From contig NZ_JAINZP010000013.1 in the NCBI RefSeq assembly GCF_020166435.1, positions 1-64,000 of the forward strand: a DNA stretch of 64,000 bases. The letters are read 5' to 3'. Source of the DNA: Pectobacterium versatile. Its GTDB lineage: Bacteria > Pseudomonadota > Gammaproteobacteria > Enterobacterales > Enterobacteriaceae. Position 1 is the first letter of the stretch, and every line of letters begins with the position of its first letter. The notes under the pieces were generated by a model, which searched no databases, had not been told where the DNA came from, and saw only the letters and a list, made by a program, of their open reading frames with translations. Positions 1 through 7,987 of the stretch are shown in pieces. The position numbers and the translations under genes were made by a program.

Positions 1-46
1 CGCCAGATGGCAGCCATTTTATGGTGGTTAACGTACTTAAGTACGA

Positions 47-133
47 TTAACGGAAGATAGCGTGGGGGTTAACACCGCGATAGGTTTTGCCCAACGCTTT
101 TAATATTTGATTGATTTTGCGGACAACGCGCAT
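47..133 (-). CDS. 28-aa small protein resembling AzuC
   Basis: This is a 28-codon reading frame, ATG at 133-131 and TAA at 49-47. The product begins MRVVRKINQ and ends KTYRGVNPHAIFR. E. coli AzuC, recalled from memory, is also 28 aa and ends KTFKDVPPGNMFR, so the C-terminal half matches at K, T, aromatic, basic, V, P, I/M, F and R with no gap. In E. coli AzuC is a CRP-controlled small membrane-associated protein encoded by a dual-function RNA. Here the gene lies 28 nt behind another tiny gene (162-233), and two CRP-like sites lie upstream. The ribosome-binding site is weak (GGGG about 10 nt before ATG), which may mean translational coupling. A 14-bp palindrome (32-45) follows the stop. Assignment as an AzuC relative is inference from a short alignment. 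Confidence 0.6.
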   Translation of the reverse strand: MRVVRKINQILKALGKTYRGVNPHAIFR

Positions 134-161
134 CTTTTTTATCCCCACGATTCTTAAATAA

Positions 162-233
162 TTATTGGTTGAAAGTACCAAAGTTGATGTTGATGTTTTC
201 AAACATAGCGATGATTTTGTTCAGCAGTTTCAT
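162..233 (-). CDS. 23-aa small protein, unknown, upstream of the AzuC-like gene
   Basis: Reading from ATG at 233-231 to TAA at 164-162 gives a 23-residue peptide starting MKLLNKIIAMFENINI and ending GTFNQ. A GAGGA Shine-Dalgarno sequence lies about 7 nt before this ATG. A second in-frame ATG two codons earlier (239-237) sits directly against the GAGGA and is less likely. The first 16 residues alternate hydrophobic and polar residues as in an amphipathic membrane-surface helix. MKL, the MF pair, an N and an F also line up with AzuC at the same spacing, so this may be a diverged duplicate of the downstream gene. It is the first gene behind the CRP-like sites at 266-281 and 323-338. Function unknown. 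Confidence 0.55.
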   Translation of the reverse strand: MKLLNKIIAMFENININFGTFNQ

Positions 234-265
234 GGTCATTTCCTCGTTGTTAGTTGATTTTTTTC

Positions 266-281
266 TGTGATGCTGTTCACG
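266..281. promoter_or_regulatory. CRP-like site, promoter-proximal
   Basis: TGTGA-N6-TCACG matches the CRP consensus TGTGA-N6-TCACA in 9 of 10 defined positions. It lies about 33 bp upstream of the ATG of the 23-aa gene, so it probably overlaps or follows the transcription start, where CRP would repress. Confidence 0.5.
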
Positions 282-322
282 TTTTTAAGAATACTCGCAC
301 TGATACGGATGGTCAACTTTTT

Positions 323-338
323 TGTGATGTGAATCACA
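323..338. promoter_or_regulatory. CRP site with perfect half-sites
   Basis: TGTGA-N6-TCACA is an exact consensus match flanked by A/T runs. It lies 57 bp from the second site. The small-protein genes are to its left (minus strand). adeP, to its right, is almost 500 bp away, so the small-gene operon is the likelier target. Confidence 0.65.
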
Positions 339-530
339 AAAAAATGAACGATCAGTTTGTGAGGAGTAAACCGCTGTTTTGATTTCCGTCTAAGAACCCT
401 TTCTGCTTTTTCTTCATACTGACCCACTTTCAGCGAGTTACCTGATTGAGCATTACCTGTACGGGCTGGGCGCTTCCTTACCGGACAGATGAAGTGAGAT
501 AGGTAAATTGTCTCGATTAGCAGTTGAAAT

Positions 531-562
531 AAGCGCGGGTGAAGCGGGATAATCACGCGCTT
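531..562. other. Inverted repeat in the 234-820 gap
   Basis: AAGCGCG and CGCGCTT arms, extended by TGA/TCA, enclose a 10-nt loop. No U-run follows on the plus strand. The rest of the 480-bp stretch between the CRP sites and adeP shows no coding sequence I would defend. Confidence 0.35.
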
Positions 563-676
563 CTATTGCCTGGTGCCGTTTTGTCCAGCTTGTTTTAGTG
601 CCGCCCGTTTAATACAGCAGTGTTTTATACGTCAATATCTTGATACGACAACGTTTTCCGGTTTCGCATTCAGCGA

Positions 677-692
677 GTTAATCGTTTGCGTG
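677..692. promoter_or_regulatory. Possible PurR half-operator upstream of adeP
   Basis: The segment GTTAATCGTTTGCGTG carries one good half of the PurR operator (ACGCAAACG on the minus strand), but the other half is poor. It lies about 130 bp upstream of adeP. PurR control of adenine transport would make sense, but the site is only half conserved. Confidence 0.25.
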
Positions 693-820
693 CGGAGCCA
701 TAGGGCTCATGGCGCGTTATGTGCATTACGAATGAGTGTGCAGATGTGTTCGCGGGGCAAGGCTGCGGGAACTGCTCAGAATTAATCTTAAATAATAATG
801 ACATTTCAGGGGATACCACC

Positions 821-2176
821 ATGTCAAACACCACCCGTCAGGCAGGCTCGCAGGGCTCGCTTGATGCTTTTTTCAAAATTACACAGCGCGGCAGTAACGT
901 GCGTCAGGAAGTGTTAGCTGGCCTGACGACGTTTCTGGCGATGGTTTACTCCGTCATTGTGGTTCCGAGTATGCTGGGCAAGGCTGGCTTCCCGCCTACC
1001 GCCGTGTTCGTTGCAACCTGTCTGGTTGCCGGGCTGGGGTCGCTGCTGATGGGATTGTGGGCCAATCTGCCAATGGCGATTGGTTGCGCGATTTCGCTGA
1101 CGGCATTCACCGCGTTCAGTCTGGTGCTGGGGCAACAAATCAGTATTCCTGTGGCATTGGGGGCGATCTTCCTGATGGGTGTGCTGTTCACCATCATTTC
1201 CGTCACGGGCATCCGCTCTTGGATCTTGCGCAACCTGCCGATGGGCGTGGCGCATGGTACGGGGATTGGTATCGGTCTGTTCCTGCTGATTATTGCCGCC
1301 AACGGTGTGGGTCTGGTGGTAAAAAACCCGATTGACGGTCTGCCAGTCGCGCTGGGCGATTTCACTTCTTTCCCTGTCATTATGTCCCTGCTGGGGCTGG
1401 CGGCGACTATCGGTTTAGAGAAGCGTCGCGTGCCGGGCGGTATTCTGCTGGTTATCATCGCGATCTCTATTCTGGGGCTGATTTTTGACCCGAATGTAAA
1501 ATACGCTGGCTTCTTTGCGTTGCCGAGCCTGACAGCGGCTGACGGTTCATCGCTGATCTTCAGTCTGGATATCATGGGCGCATTGCAGCCGATGGTTCTG
1601 CCGAGCGTACTGGCGCTGGTGATGACTGCCGTGTTCGATGCCACTGGTACGATCCGCGCTGTAGCCGGACAGGCGAACCTGCTGGATAAAGACGGGCAAA
1701 TCATCAACGGTGGTAAAGCCCTGACCGCAGACTCCGTGAGCAGCATTTTCTCCAGTCTGGTCGGGACGTCTCCGGCAGCGGTTTACATCGAATCCGCAGC
1801 GGGTACGGCAGCCGGTGGTAAAACGGGCTTAACGGCAACCGTAGTAGGTGTGCTGTTCCTGCTGCTGCTGTTTGTGTCTCCGTTAGCGTATCTGGTGCCT
1901 GGCTATGCCACTGCACCTGCGCTGATGTACGTCGGCCTGCTGATGCTGGGCAACGTCTCCAAACTGAACTTTGATGACTTCGTGGATGCCATGTCCGGTC
2001 TGGTGTGCGCCGTATTCATCGTGCTGACCTGTAACATCGTGACCGGTATCATGCTGGGCTTTGGCGCGCTGGTATTAGGCCGCATCTTCTCCGGCGAATG
2101 GCGTAAACTGAACATCGGCACCGTGGTGATTGCTGTCGCGCTGGTGGTGTTCTACGCTGGCGGTTGGGCGCTGTAA
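821..2176 (+). CDS. adeP: Adenine permease AdeP (NCS2/AzgA-like family)
   Basis: The 451-residue inner-membrane protein is very close to E. coli AdeP (PurP), a proton-coupled high-affinity adenine importer. The N-terminal [13 protein letters not shown]-type start, the segment [20 protein letters not shown] and the [16 protein letters not shown] loop are hallmarks of this permease. The hydrophobic pattern fits the family's dozen or more membrane helices. I place the start at 821 because CAGGGG stands 8 nt ahead of it and the product then has the normal length. An in-frame ATG at 719 would add 34 residues without similarity. The gene is monocistronic and followed by a hairpin at 2187-2216. Confidence 0.93.
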   Translation: MSNTTRQAGSQGSLDAFFKITQRGSNVRQEVLAGLTTFLAMVYSVIVVPSMLGKAGFPPTAVFVATCLVAGLGSLLMGLWANLPMAIGCAISLTAFTAFSLVLGQQISIPVALGAIFLMGVLFTIISVTGIRSWILRNLPMGVAHGTGIGIGLFLLIIAANGVGLVVKNPIDGLPVALGDFTSFPVIMSLLGLAATIGLEKRRVPGGILLVIIAISILGLIFDPNVKYAGFFALPSLTAADGSSLIFSLDIMGALQPMVLPSVLALVMTAVFDATGTIRAVAGQANLLDKDGQIINGGKALTADSVSSIFSSLVGTSPAAVYIESAAGTAAGGKTGLTATVVGVLFLLLLFVSPLAYLVPGYATAPALMYVGLLMLGNVSKLNFDDFVDAMSGLVCAVFIVLTCNIVTGIMLGFGALVLGRIFSGEWRKLNIGTVVIAVALVVFYAGGWAL

Positions 2177-2186
2177 TTCTTCCCAA

Positions 2187-2216
2187 CAGACCTTCTGGCA
2201 CCGTCCAGAAGGTCTG
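2187..2216 (+). terminator. Hairpin terminator of adeP
   Basis: CAGACCTTCTGG and its exact complement CCAGAAGGTCTG enclose a 6-nt loop, 11 nt after the adeP stop. The trailing sequence is only moderately T-rich. Confidence 0.75.
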
Positions 2217-2337
2217 TCATTCCTCGGGCTTTCCTTCTTCTTTCCCTTCCTTATCATTTCCCACGCCAAACGCGATTTTATGTGCCCTTTTATTGGCTTT
2301 GGGTTGATGTTACTTGTGTGATAATCAATAAAGTAAT

Positions 2338-2532
2338 TATCCGTCATACTTCAAGCTGCACGTGCGTTGGCAATACTCGGCTCATCGCTGAGCCTCGCCC
2401 TGACGGGCCGCCGCAAGCGGCGTTCAAATTGGCTAAGCCAATTTGTCCTCGCTCACCCCAGTCACTTACTGGTGTAAGCTCCAGGGGATTCGCTGTGTCG
2501 CCGCCTTCTTGCAACTTGAATTATTTAGGATA
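2338..2532. repeat. MITE-like element, family A, copy 1 (195 bp)
   Basis: The element starts TATCCGTCATACTTCAAG and ends CTTGAATTATTTAGGATA. The two ends are imperfect inverted repeats of about 23 bp. Two further copies with the same ends but different interiors lie at 29599-29725 (reversed) and 39328-39465. There is no coding capacity. The interior holds secondary inverted repeats (GGCCGCCGCAAGCGGC and AAATTGGCTAAGCCAATTT). Confidence 0.85.
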
Positions 2533-2654
2533 AAACCTCTCTTCTCCACCCAGAAATCCATTTTCATACCGAGCTAAATGCGTTAAATATGGAAGAGCCG
2601 TTTGCTCGCTAACAGGTAGAGTTTTTTTGATTTAGGAGTACGTCTAAGGAAAGC

Positions 2655-4301
2655 ATGGAAATATTTTTTACGATTCTTATTTTGACCCTGGTTGTATCCC
2701 TGTCCGGGGTGATTACCCGCATTTTACCTTTTCAAATCCCTCTGCCTTTAATGCAAATCGCGCTGGGTGCCATCCTTGCCTGGCCTCAGTTTGGTTTACA
2801 CGTTGATTTCAATCCCGAGCTGTTTATGGTGCTCTTCATTCCGCCGCTACTGTTTGCCGACGGCTGGAAAACGCCGACGCGTGAGTTCCTGAAACACGGT
2901 CGGGAAATTATTGGTCTGGCGCTGGTTCTGGTTCTGATTACCGTGGTGGGCATCGGCTATTTCATCTACTGGATGGTGCCGGGTATGCCGCTGATTGCGG
3001 CCTTTGCGCTGGCCGCCGTGCTGTCGCCAACGGATGCCGTCGCGCTGTCTGGTATCGTCGGTGAAGATCGTATTCCGAAAAAGCTGATGGGCATTTTGCA
3101 GGGCGAAGCGTTGATGAACGATGCGTCCGGTCTGGTGTCGCTGAAGTTTGCGGTCGCGATTGCGATGGGCACGATGGTGTTTACGGTTTCCGGTGCGACG
3201 CTGGAATTCATGCAGGTGGCGCTGGGCGGGCTGCTGGCGGGCGTCGGTGTGACCTGGGTATTCGGTAAATCGCTGCGTGCTATCAGTCGTTGGAGCGGTG
3301 ATGATGCCGCTACGCAAATTGTACTGCTGTTGCTGTTGCCCTTTGCATCGTACCTGATTGCAGAACACATCGGTGTGTCGGGTATTCTGGCTGCGGTAGC
3401 GGCGGGGATGACTATCGGCCAGTCGGGCGTGATTCGTAGCGCACCGCTTGCGATGCGGTTGCGTGCAAACGGCGTGTGGTCGATGTTGGAATTCGTGTTT
3501 AACGGCATGGTGTTCATCATGCTGGGCCTGCAATTGCCGGATATTCTGGAAACCTCGGTGACGCAGGCAGAGCTGGATCCAACGGTTGAAACCTGGATGC
3601 TGTTTACCGATATCGTGATCATCTATGGTGCTCTACTGCTGCTGCGTTTCAGCTGGCTGTGGGTGATGAAAAGATACAGCATGCACATCCAGAAAAAGCG
3701 CCCGATGATCTTTGCTGAGTTTTCCACGCGCGAGCTGTGGATCGCGTCCTTTGCTGGCGTACGAGGGGCGATTACGCTGGCGGGCGTGTTATCCATTCCG
3801 CTGCTGCTGACTGACGGCACCGCGTTCCCATCACGCTATCAGCTGGTGTTTATCGCCACGGGCGTTATTTTGTTTTCTCTGCTGTGTGGCGTGCTGGCGT
3901 TGCCGTTTCTGCTGCGTGGTGTGGTGGTCGCAGACAAGGCCGCGCATGCCAAAGAAATTCGCATGGCGCGTATGGCGGTGGCAGAGGTGGCGATCAAAAG
4001 TATGCACAAAATGGAGGAGCGTCTGGCCGCCGATCGGGAGGAAAACATTGATGAGCAGGTGCTGAAAGAAGTCAGCGCACGCGTCATCGGTAATCTGCGC
4101 CGACGGCTCATTGATAAAGACGATCCTGAAAACGGCCTGCTGATTGAGAATCTGGAGCGGCGTTTTCGTCTGACCGCACTGAATTCTGAACGTGCGGAGC
4201 TGTATCACCTGCGTGCCACGCAGCAAATCAGCAATGAGACGTTGCAAAAAATGCTGCGCGACCTCGATCTGATGGAAGCGCTTCTGATCGAAAATGAGTA
4301 A
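2655..4301 (+). CDS. yjcE: Na+/H+ antiporter of the CPA1 family, YjcE-like
   Basis: This 548-residue inner-membrane antiporter exchanges cytoplasmic Na+ (or K+) for protons. The first 400 residues are a chain of hydrophobic helices with the CPA1 core PTDAVALSGIVG (around residues 119-130), GEALMNDASGLV (147-158) and SFAGVRGAITLAGVLS. A charged cytoplasmic tail of about 120 residues follows, with ENLERRFRL and RAELYHLRA. Length and sequence match E. coli YjcE throughout. The ATG at 2655 has AAGGAAAG just before it. No partner gene is nearby, and a strong terminator follows. Confidence 0.93.
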   Translation: MEIFFTILILTLVVSLSGVITRILPFQIPLPLMQIALGAILAWPQFGLHVDFNPELFMVLFIPPLLFADGWKTPTREFLKHGREIIGLALVLVLITVVGIGYFIYWMVPGMPLIAAFALAAVLSPTDAVALSGIVGEDRIPKKLMGILQGEALMNDASGLVSLKFAVAIAMGTMVFTVSGATLEFMQVALGGLLAGVGVTWVFGKSLRAISRWSGDDAATQIVLLLLLPFASYLIAEHIGVSGILAAVAAGMTIGQSGVIRSAPLAMRLRANGVWSMLEFVFNGMVFIMLGLQLPDILETSVTQAELDPTVETWMLFTDIVIIYGALLLLRFSWLWVMKRYSMHIQKKRPMIFAEFSTRELWIASFAGVRGAITLAGVLSIPLLLTDGTAFPSRYQLVFIATGVILFSLLCGVLALPFLLRGVVVADKAAHAKEIRMARMAVAEVAIKSMHKMEERLAADREENIDEQVLKEVSARVIGNLRRRLIDKDDPENGLLIENLERRFRLTALNSERAELYHLRATQQISNETLQKMLRDLDLMEALLIENE

Positions 4302-4362
4302 GACGCGGTGAGACGATCCCCATTACCGCGTTGATTTCTTTCTCTTCTCTTTTCTTCCTCTG

Positions 4363-4396
4363 CATCCCCATGGCGTAAGCGATGGGGATGTTTTTT
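4363..4396 (+). terminator. Rho-independent terminator after yjcE
   Basis: CATCCCCAT pairs with ATGGGGATG across a 10-nt loop and runs straight into six Ts. Confidence 0.9.
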
Positions 4397-4438
4397 ATGC
4401 GTCCAGTCTAAGAACGACGTCAGGCGATTGTAAACTGC

Positions 4439-4469
4439 TTGTCACTAAATGATAATGATTGTTATTATC
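4439..4469 (+). promoter_or_regulatory. Promoter overlapped by a Fur box, upstream of the two-component genes
   Basis: A -35 element TTGTCA (4439-4444) and a -10 element TATTAT (4463-4468) are 18 bp apart. The 19-bp segment 4451-4469 matches the palindromic Fur consensus at 16 of 19 positions by my count, and it covers the spacer and the -10. This is the geometry of an iron-repressed promoter. The response regulator gene starts 190 bp downstream, so the transcript would have a long leader. Confidence 0.6.
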
Positions 4470-4498
4470 CGTAGGACTTTTCTCATAAGTGAAAAGTA

Positions 4499-4542
4499 GA
4501 GAAGTAAAAAACAGAAAAGTAAAAAAACGAGAAGCAAAAAAC
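4499..4542. repeat. Three A-rich 15-bp tandem repeats in the leader
   Basis: Units of the form GAGAAGTAAAAAACA occur three times in a row (15, 15 and 14 bp), preceded by a partial unit at 4491. They lie between the Fur-box promoter and the response regulator gene. Regularly phased A-tracts may bend the DNA, and unit-number variation is possible. Confidence 0.7.
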
Positions 4543-4659
4543 GGCCTGCACGGTATCAACATCGTGTGGGGTGAATGGCTGTTTGAAGGACCAGATAAAA
4601 ATAAACGGACATTAACCCTGAATTAATTAGGTAATAAGCCACGTTTATAGGGGAAAATT

Positions 4660-5370
4660 ATGCGTGTATTAGTGGTTGATGATGATTCTGTGCTGTGCCA
4701 TTGGCTGGGGTCTAAATTACATTCCCACGGCCATTCTTGCCGAATGGTGCACGATGGCGCACACGCATTAAAAGCAATCAAGGATGAAGTTTATGATGTC
4801 GTTCTGCTGGACAGAATGTTACCCATCATGGATGGATTTACGGTATTACGTGAATTACAAGGCTCACGTCATCCGCCTATTATGCTGCTCTCTGCCCTGG
4901 ATCGTGATGTCGATCGGGTGATGGGCCTAGAGCTTGGTGCGGAAGATTATCTCGGCAAGCCTTTTAATTTTAATGAGCTTAGATTACGTCTGGATATTAT
5001 GGCGCGGCGCGGTAAACGCCATGTTGATAATCCTTCCATGCTGAGCTTTGAAGATCTGCAACTTGACCGTATGCAGCGCGTTGCATGGCGCGGCGGCAAG
5101 CGTATCGATTTGACAGATAAAGAAATCAAGTTACTGATTATATTAATGGAAAATCCGGGTCAGGCGATTACGCGTACGATGCTGTTAGAGCGCGTATGGG
5201 GCTACAATTTTGATCCGCAGACCAATCTGATCGACGTTCATATGTCAAAACTGCGGGCAAAAATTGATAAAGGATTCCCGCGTCCATTAATTAAAACGCT
5301 GAGAGCGATGGGCTACGCATTAGGCGCGGTAGATAAGGACAAAACCGATGTTGGCAGCCACGCTGAATAA
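4660..5370 (+). CDS. OmpR-family response regulator
   Basis: A 236-residue DNA-binding response regulator. The receiver domain (about 1-115) has the acidic pair D7-D8, phospho-acceptor D51 in VVLLDRMLP and the conserved lysine K100 in LGKPF. A winged-helix output domain (about 130-225) contains the LTDKEIKLL and NLIDVHMSKLRAKI signatures. It lies directly before a histidine kinase gene that starts within its last codons, so the pair is co-expressed. The Flp/Tad pilus locus begins about 300 bp after the kinase in the same direction, which suggests, but does not prove, that the pair controls it. Upstream is a Fur-box promoter. Confidence 0.92.
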   Translation: MRVLVVDDDSVLCHWLGSKLHSHGHSCRMVHDGAHALKAIKDEVYDVVLLDRMLPIMDGFTVLRELQGSRHPPIMLLSALDRDVDRVMGLELGAEDYLGKPFNFNELRLRLDIMARRGKRHVDNPSMLSFEDLQLDRMQRVAWRGGKRIDLTDKEIKLLIILMENPGQAITRTMLLERVWGYNFDPQTNLIDVHMSKLRAKIDKGFPRPLIKTLRAMGYALGAVDKDKTDVGSHAE

Positions 5371-6847
5371 AATAAAAATAAAGAAGCTCGGGCAGCGCTG
5401 GCAGGTAAAAATAAAACACTGGCAATTACTGGGGGCAAGCCAATACCCAGGCTTTTTATGCACCTCTAATTTTCGCCAGGCAATAACCATTGTTTTTCTG
5501 TTCTTATTGATGATGCTGATGTGTATTGTCGGCTTCAGTTCATTAAGTGAAACGCTGATTAGAACGCATGTCCGCGAAGTTATTCTGGGTAATATTTACG
5601 ATTACTCGATGCAGTCGCGTTTAACGAATGCCGATAGTCTGATTACGCAATTACGGCAGGATAATCGAGCGAAAGGGGATGAATTACCGCTGTTTTTGGT
5701 AATGGATAAACACGGTGATATTTTGTATCACAATCATCCTTTAAGAACGCATCTTTTAACCCCCCATACTGCAAATTCACACCCTCTGGAAATGCGACAG
5801 CATACCGATTGCCAGATGGATGTCAGCTGTCTTAAAGCCGAAATTTCCAGCCCTGACGACCCCAATCTGATCGGTTTGTCCGTGATGTTGGATGACGGGG
5901 GCGTGCTGTTTACCGCTTACAACATTCGGCCCATGTTAGAACGGGTGAGGACCATCCCGCTCGTGGCGGGGGCGGGACTGTTTGTCGTGCTGCTTTTCTG
6001 CCTGTTTGTCAGCCGTCATTTCAGCTTACGCAGCCTGCGCAGCGTGGAGAAAATCCGTGCGGCGCTGCATCGCTACAGCAGCGGTGAGCAACAGGTGCGT
6101 ATGCCGCTGTCGCCTTACGACGATGATTTTGACAGCCTGAGTGCCGATATTAACCAGAATCTGGAACGCATTGAGCGCCTGATGGAACAGGTGCGCAGCA
6201 CCTCCAGCCATGTCGCGCATGAACTGCGTACGCCGCTGACGCATCTGCAAAATCGCTTGTTCAACCTGACGGAACGCGCAGGGCTGGATAACGACATTCG
6301 TGATGAGTTGAATCTGGCGGTGGACGAGGTGCATAAAATCCTCGGGCTATTCCGTACCGTGATGCGTATCGGTGAAATCGAAAGCGGGCGCTGTGTGCAC
6401 CAATTTGAAAACATTGAAGCGCGCCAGCTGCTGGAAGAAATTGCCGAATATTATCAGCCGCTGGCGGAAGAGCGCGGCTGTCGTCTGAAAATTGAAATTA
6501 AAGCCGGTATCCAACTCTTTGGCGACCGGGCGTTGCTGTTTCAGGCGCTGGCCAATCTGGTGGAGAACGCGCTGAAATACGCGGCGCAGGGAAAATACAT
6601 CACGTTGAGCGTGACGCTGTATCGCGGCTGGATCGCCCTGAGCGTTGCTGACCGCGGTCCGGGCATTCCGCCTGCGCTGCATGCCAAAGCGTTACAACGC
6701 TTTCAGCGGCTGGATACCTGGTTTCAGTCCGGCTATGGGCTGGGATTATCTCTGGTGCAGGCGATTACCGACCTGCACGGTGGCAAGCTCTATCTGGACT
6801 CCTCAGAGCCGGGTCTGAACGTTTACCTGTGCCTTAATCGCTGCTAA
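5348..6847 (+). CDS. Sensor histidine kinase (EnvZ/PhoQ-like architecture)
   Basis: A 499-residue membrane kinase whose start overlaps the response regulator by 23 nt. It has a basic cytoplasmic N-terminus, TM1 at about 45-65, a periplasmic sensor of about 140 residues with two cysteines (C155 and C161), TM2 at about 203-223 and a HAMP linker. The HisKA phospho-acceptor is H291 in HELRTPLTHL. The ATPase domain has the N box (N407), DRGPGIP (D445) and GYGLGLSLVQ. The sensor has no family I recognise; the cysteines and the Fur box upstream hint at a redox or metal signal, which is inference. A hairpin follows at 6878-6902. Confidence 0.92.
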   Translation: MLAATLNKIKIKKLGQRWQVKIKHWQLLGASQYPGFLCTSNFRQAITIVFLFLLMMLMCIVGFSSLSETLIRTHVREVILGNIYDYSMQSRLTNADSLITQLRQDNRAKGDELPLFLVMDKHGDILYHNHPLRTHLLTPHTANSHPLEMRQHTDCQMDVSCLKAEISSPDDPNLIGLSVMLDDGGVLFTAYNIRPMLERVRTIPLVAGAGLFVVLLFCLFVSRHFSLRSLRSVEKIRAALHRYSSGEQQVRMPLSPYDDDFDSLSADINQNLERIERLMEQVRSTSSHVAHELRTPLTHLQNRLFNLTERAGLDNDIRDELNLAVDEVHKILGLFRTVMRIGEIESGRCVHQFENIEARQLLEEIAEYYQPLAEERGCRLKIEIKAGIQLFGDRALLFQALANLVENALKYAAQGKYITLSVTLYRGWIALSVADRGPGIPPALHAKALQRFQRLDTWFQSGYGLGLSLVQAITDLHGGKLYLDSSEPGLNVYLCLNRC

Positions 6848-6877
6848 TCCTCTTTTTCCGCGATGAATACGACGCGC

Positions 6878-6902
6878 GGTAAGTGGGTTTTCCCTGCTTA
6901 CC
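6878..6902 (+). terminator. Hairpin after the kinase gene
   Basis: GGTAAG..GGG pairs with CCC..CTTACC around a TTTT loop. It is followed by ACGATCATTTT, so it is a modest terminator candidate. Confidence 0.5.
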
Positions 6903-7062
6903 ACGATCATTTTCTCTTGAGCGTTTATGAATATCCCTGCAAAAAACATGAATATTTATTAATTTTTCCTGCAATGTAAAGTGTGTTAATTATTGATTTA
7001 TATTGATAATTTTTTGCATGGAAAGATTAACGAATATTAATGTTCTACTGCTTGCGGCTCTT

Positions 7063-7093
7063 GATAATAAGTCTCATTATTAATCTTATTATC
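7063..7093. promoter_or_regulatory. Inverted repeat with weak Fur-box similarity upstream of flp
   Basis: GATAATAAG and CTTATTATC form perfect 9-bp arms with a 13-bp spacer. The first 19 bp match the Fur consensus in 14 positions. The site sits about 70 bp before flp, in the very AT-rich 313-bp gap that must hold the pilus-locus promoter. It could be an operator of Fur or of another regulator. Confidence 0.4.
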
Positions 7094-7160
7094 ATCATGG
7101 CATCCCCCGAATTCCCGAGTAGGCCATGATTTCTTTGCCTGCGGATTAGAGAGTCTTCCC

Positions 7161-7382
7161 ATGAAAAATATGAAAGCAAAACTGCGTTCTTTCCTGCGTG
7201 ACGAGAGCGGTGTAACGGCTATCGAATACGGCATTCTTGCAGCGGCAATGGCAGCAGCCATCGGCGCTATTTTCGGCGGCGACGGTATCTTCGTGAAAGC
7301 GCTGAATGAGAAATTCACCCAAATCGCCGATCAAATTACTGGTACGGGCACCAGCGGCGGTACATCCGGCGCCGCGAAATAA
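7161..7382 (+). CDS. flp: Flp-type major pilin prepilin
   Basis: A 73-residue type IVb prepilin. A short basic leader ends at G17 (RDESG), and the mature part starts VTAIEYGILAA with the Flp-defining Glu-Tyr pair at mature positions 5 and 6. A hydrophobic helix and a Gly/Thr/Ser-rich tail follow. TadV (next gene, 7 nt away) should cleave the leader, and the TadA motor would polymerise the subunit into a thin adhesive pilus. ATG 7161 has GAGAG 7 nt ahead; ATG 7170 is an alternative. Confidence 0.95.
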   Translation: MKNMKAKLRSFLRDESGVTAIEYGILAAAMAAAIGAIFGGDGIFVKALNEKFTQIADQITGTGTSGGTSGAAK

Positions 7383-7389
7383 GCGCGAG

Positions 7390-7941
7390 ATGGCGGATTA
7401 CGCGCACTGGCCGCAGACGGCACTGCTGATGGGGTGTCTGCTGTGGTGTATCAGTACCGACCTGTTAGTACGCAAAATTACGAATCAGGCGGTACTGATT
7501 TTATTGCTGGGCTGGCTGTTTTTCAGCGCTTCACATGTCCTGCAATCCGGTGCGTTAGATATGTTGGCACTACGGAAAACGCTCTGGGCGCTGCCTGGCG
7601 CGGCGGCAGTACTGGTTGTGGGATTTGTGCTTTTCCTCACCGGCAGATTAGGCGCCGGGGATGTCAAGCTGATGAGTGTGCTGTGCCTGTGGGTTGGGCA
7701 AGGACACCAGATCGTTTTCGTCATGGTGACGGCGCTGGCGGGCGGTGTTCTGGCGCTCAGTCTGCCGTTGTTGAATACCGTACCCACAGCGGTTGCGATG
7801 GGCATTCAAACCACCAACCGGATATTCAAGAGTCGGTTGCCTATGCCACCCGCGTTGCCCGCCGATCTTTCTCAAGGCATACCTTACGGCGTCGCCATTG
7901 CGTTCGGCGCGATGTATGTCCTGATTTTTCCCTTGTTTTAA
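7390..7941 (+). CDS. tadV: Prepilin peptidase TadV/CpaA (A24 aspartic protease)
   Basis: A 183-residue polytopic membrane protease that cleaves Flp-type leaders. The catalytic aspartates are recognisable: D in ISTDLLVRKITN near the N-terminus and D in GAGDVKLMS, the second being the invariant GxGD motif. Five to six hydrophobic segments are present. The frame is open further upstream (to 7306), but that part overlaps flp, and the ATG at 7390, 7 nt after the flp stop, gives the usual length. It lacks the methyltransferase domain of full-length PilD, as TadV does. Confidence 0.93.
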   Translation: MADYAHWPQTALLMGCLLWCISTDLLVRKITNQAVLILLLGWLFFSASHVLQSGALDMLALRKTLWALPGAAAVLVVGFVLFLTGRLGAGDVKLMSVLCLWVGQGHQIVFVMVTALAGGVLALSLPLLNTVPTAVAMGIQTTNRIFKSRLPMPPALPADLSQGIPYGVAIAFGAMYVLIFPLF

Positions 7942-7987
7942 TTCTGTCGCAGCTTTAAGACACACACGCTAGGGTAGGCAAGTTGAA

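Noticed and set aside
236-556. 106-codon minus-strand frame over the CRP sites
   Set aside because: Its product is basic and low-quality, has no family features and covers the promoter sites of the small genes; coding is unlikely.
719-820. N-terminal extension of AdeP from ATG 719
   Set aside because: The extra 34 residues have no similarity to AdeP, and a good ribosome-binding site precedes 821.
946-1746. Long antisense frame inside adeP (and similar long antisense frames in yjcE, tadA and the giant gene)
   Set aside because: These are shadows caused by GC-rich codon usage of the real gene; their products are rich in Arg, His and Pro without domains.
2338-2532. Possible CRISPR array or structured RNA at the family A element
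   Set aside because: There is no repeat-spacer periodicity; the inverted ends and the other two copies point to a miniature mobile element.
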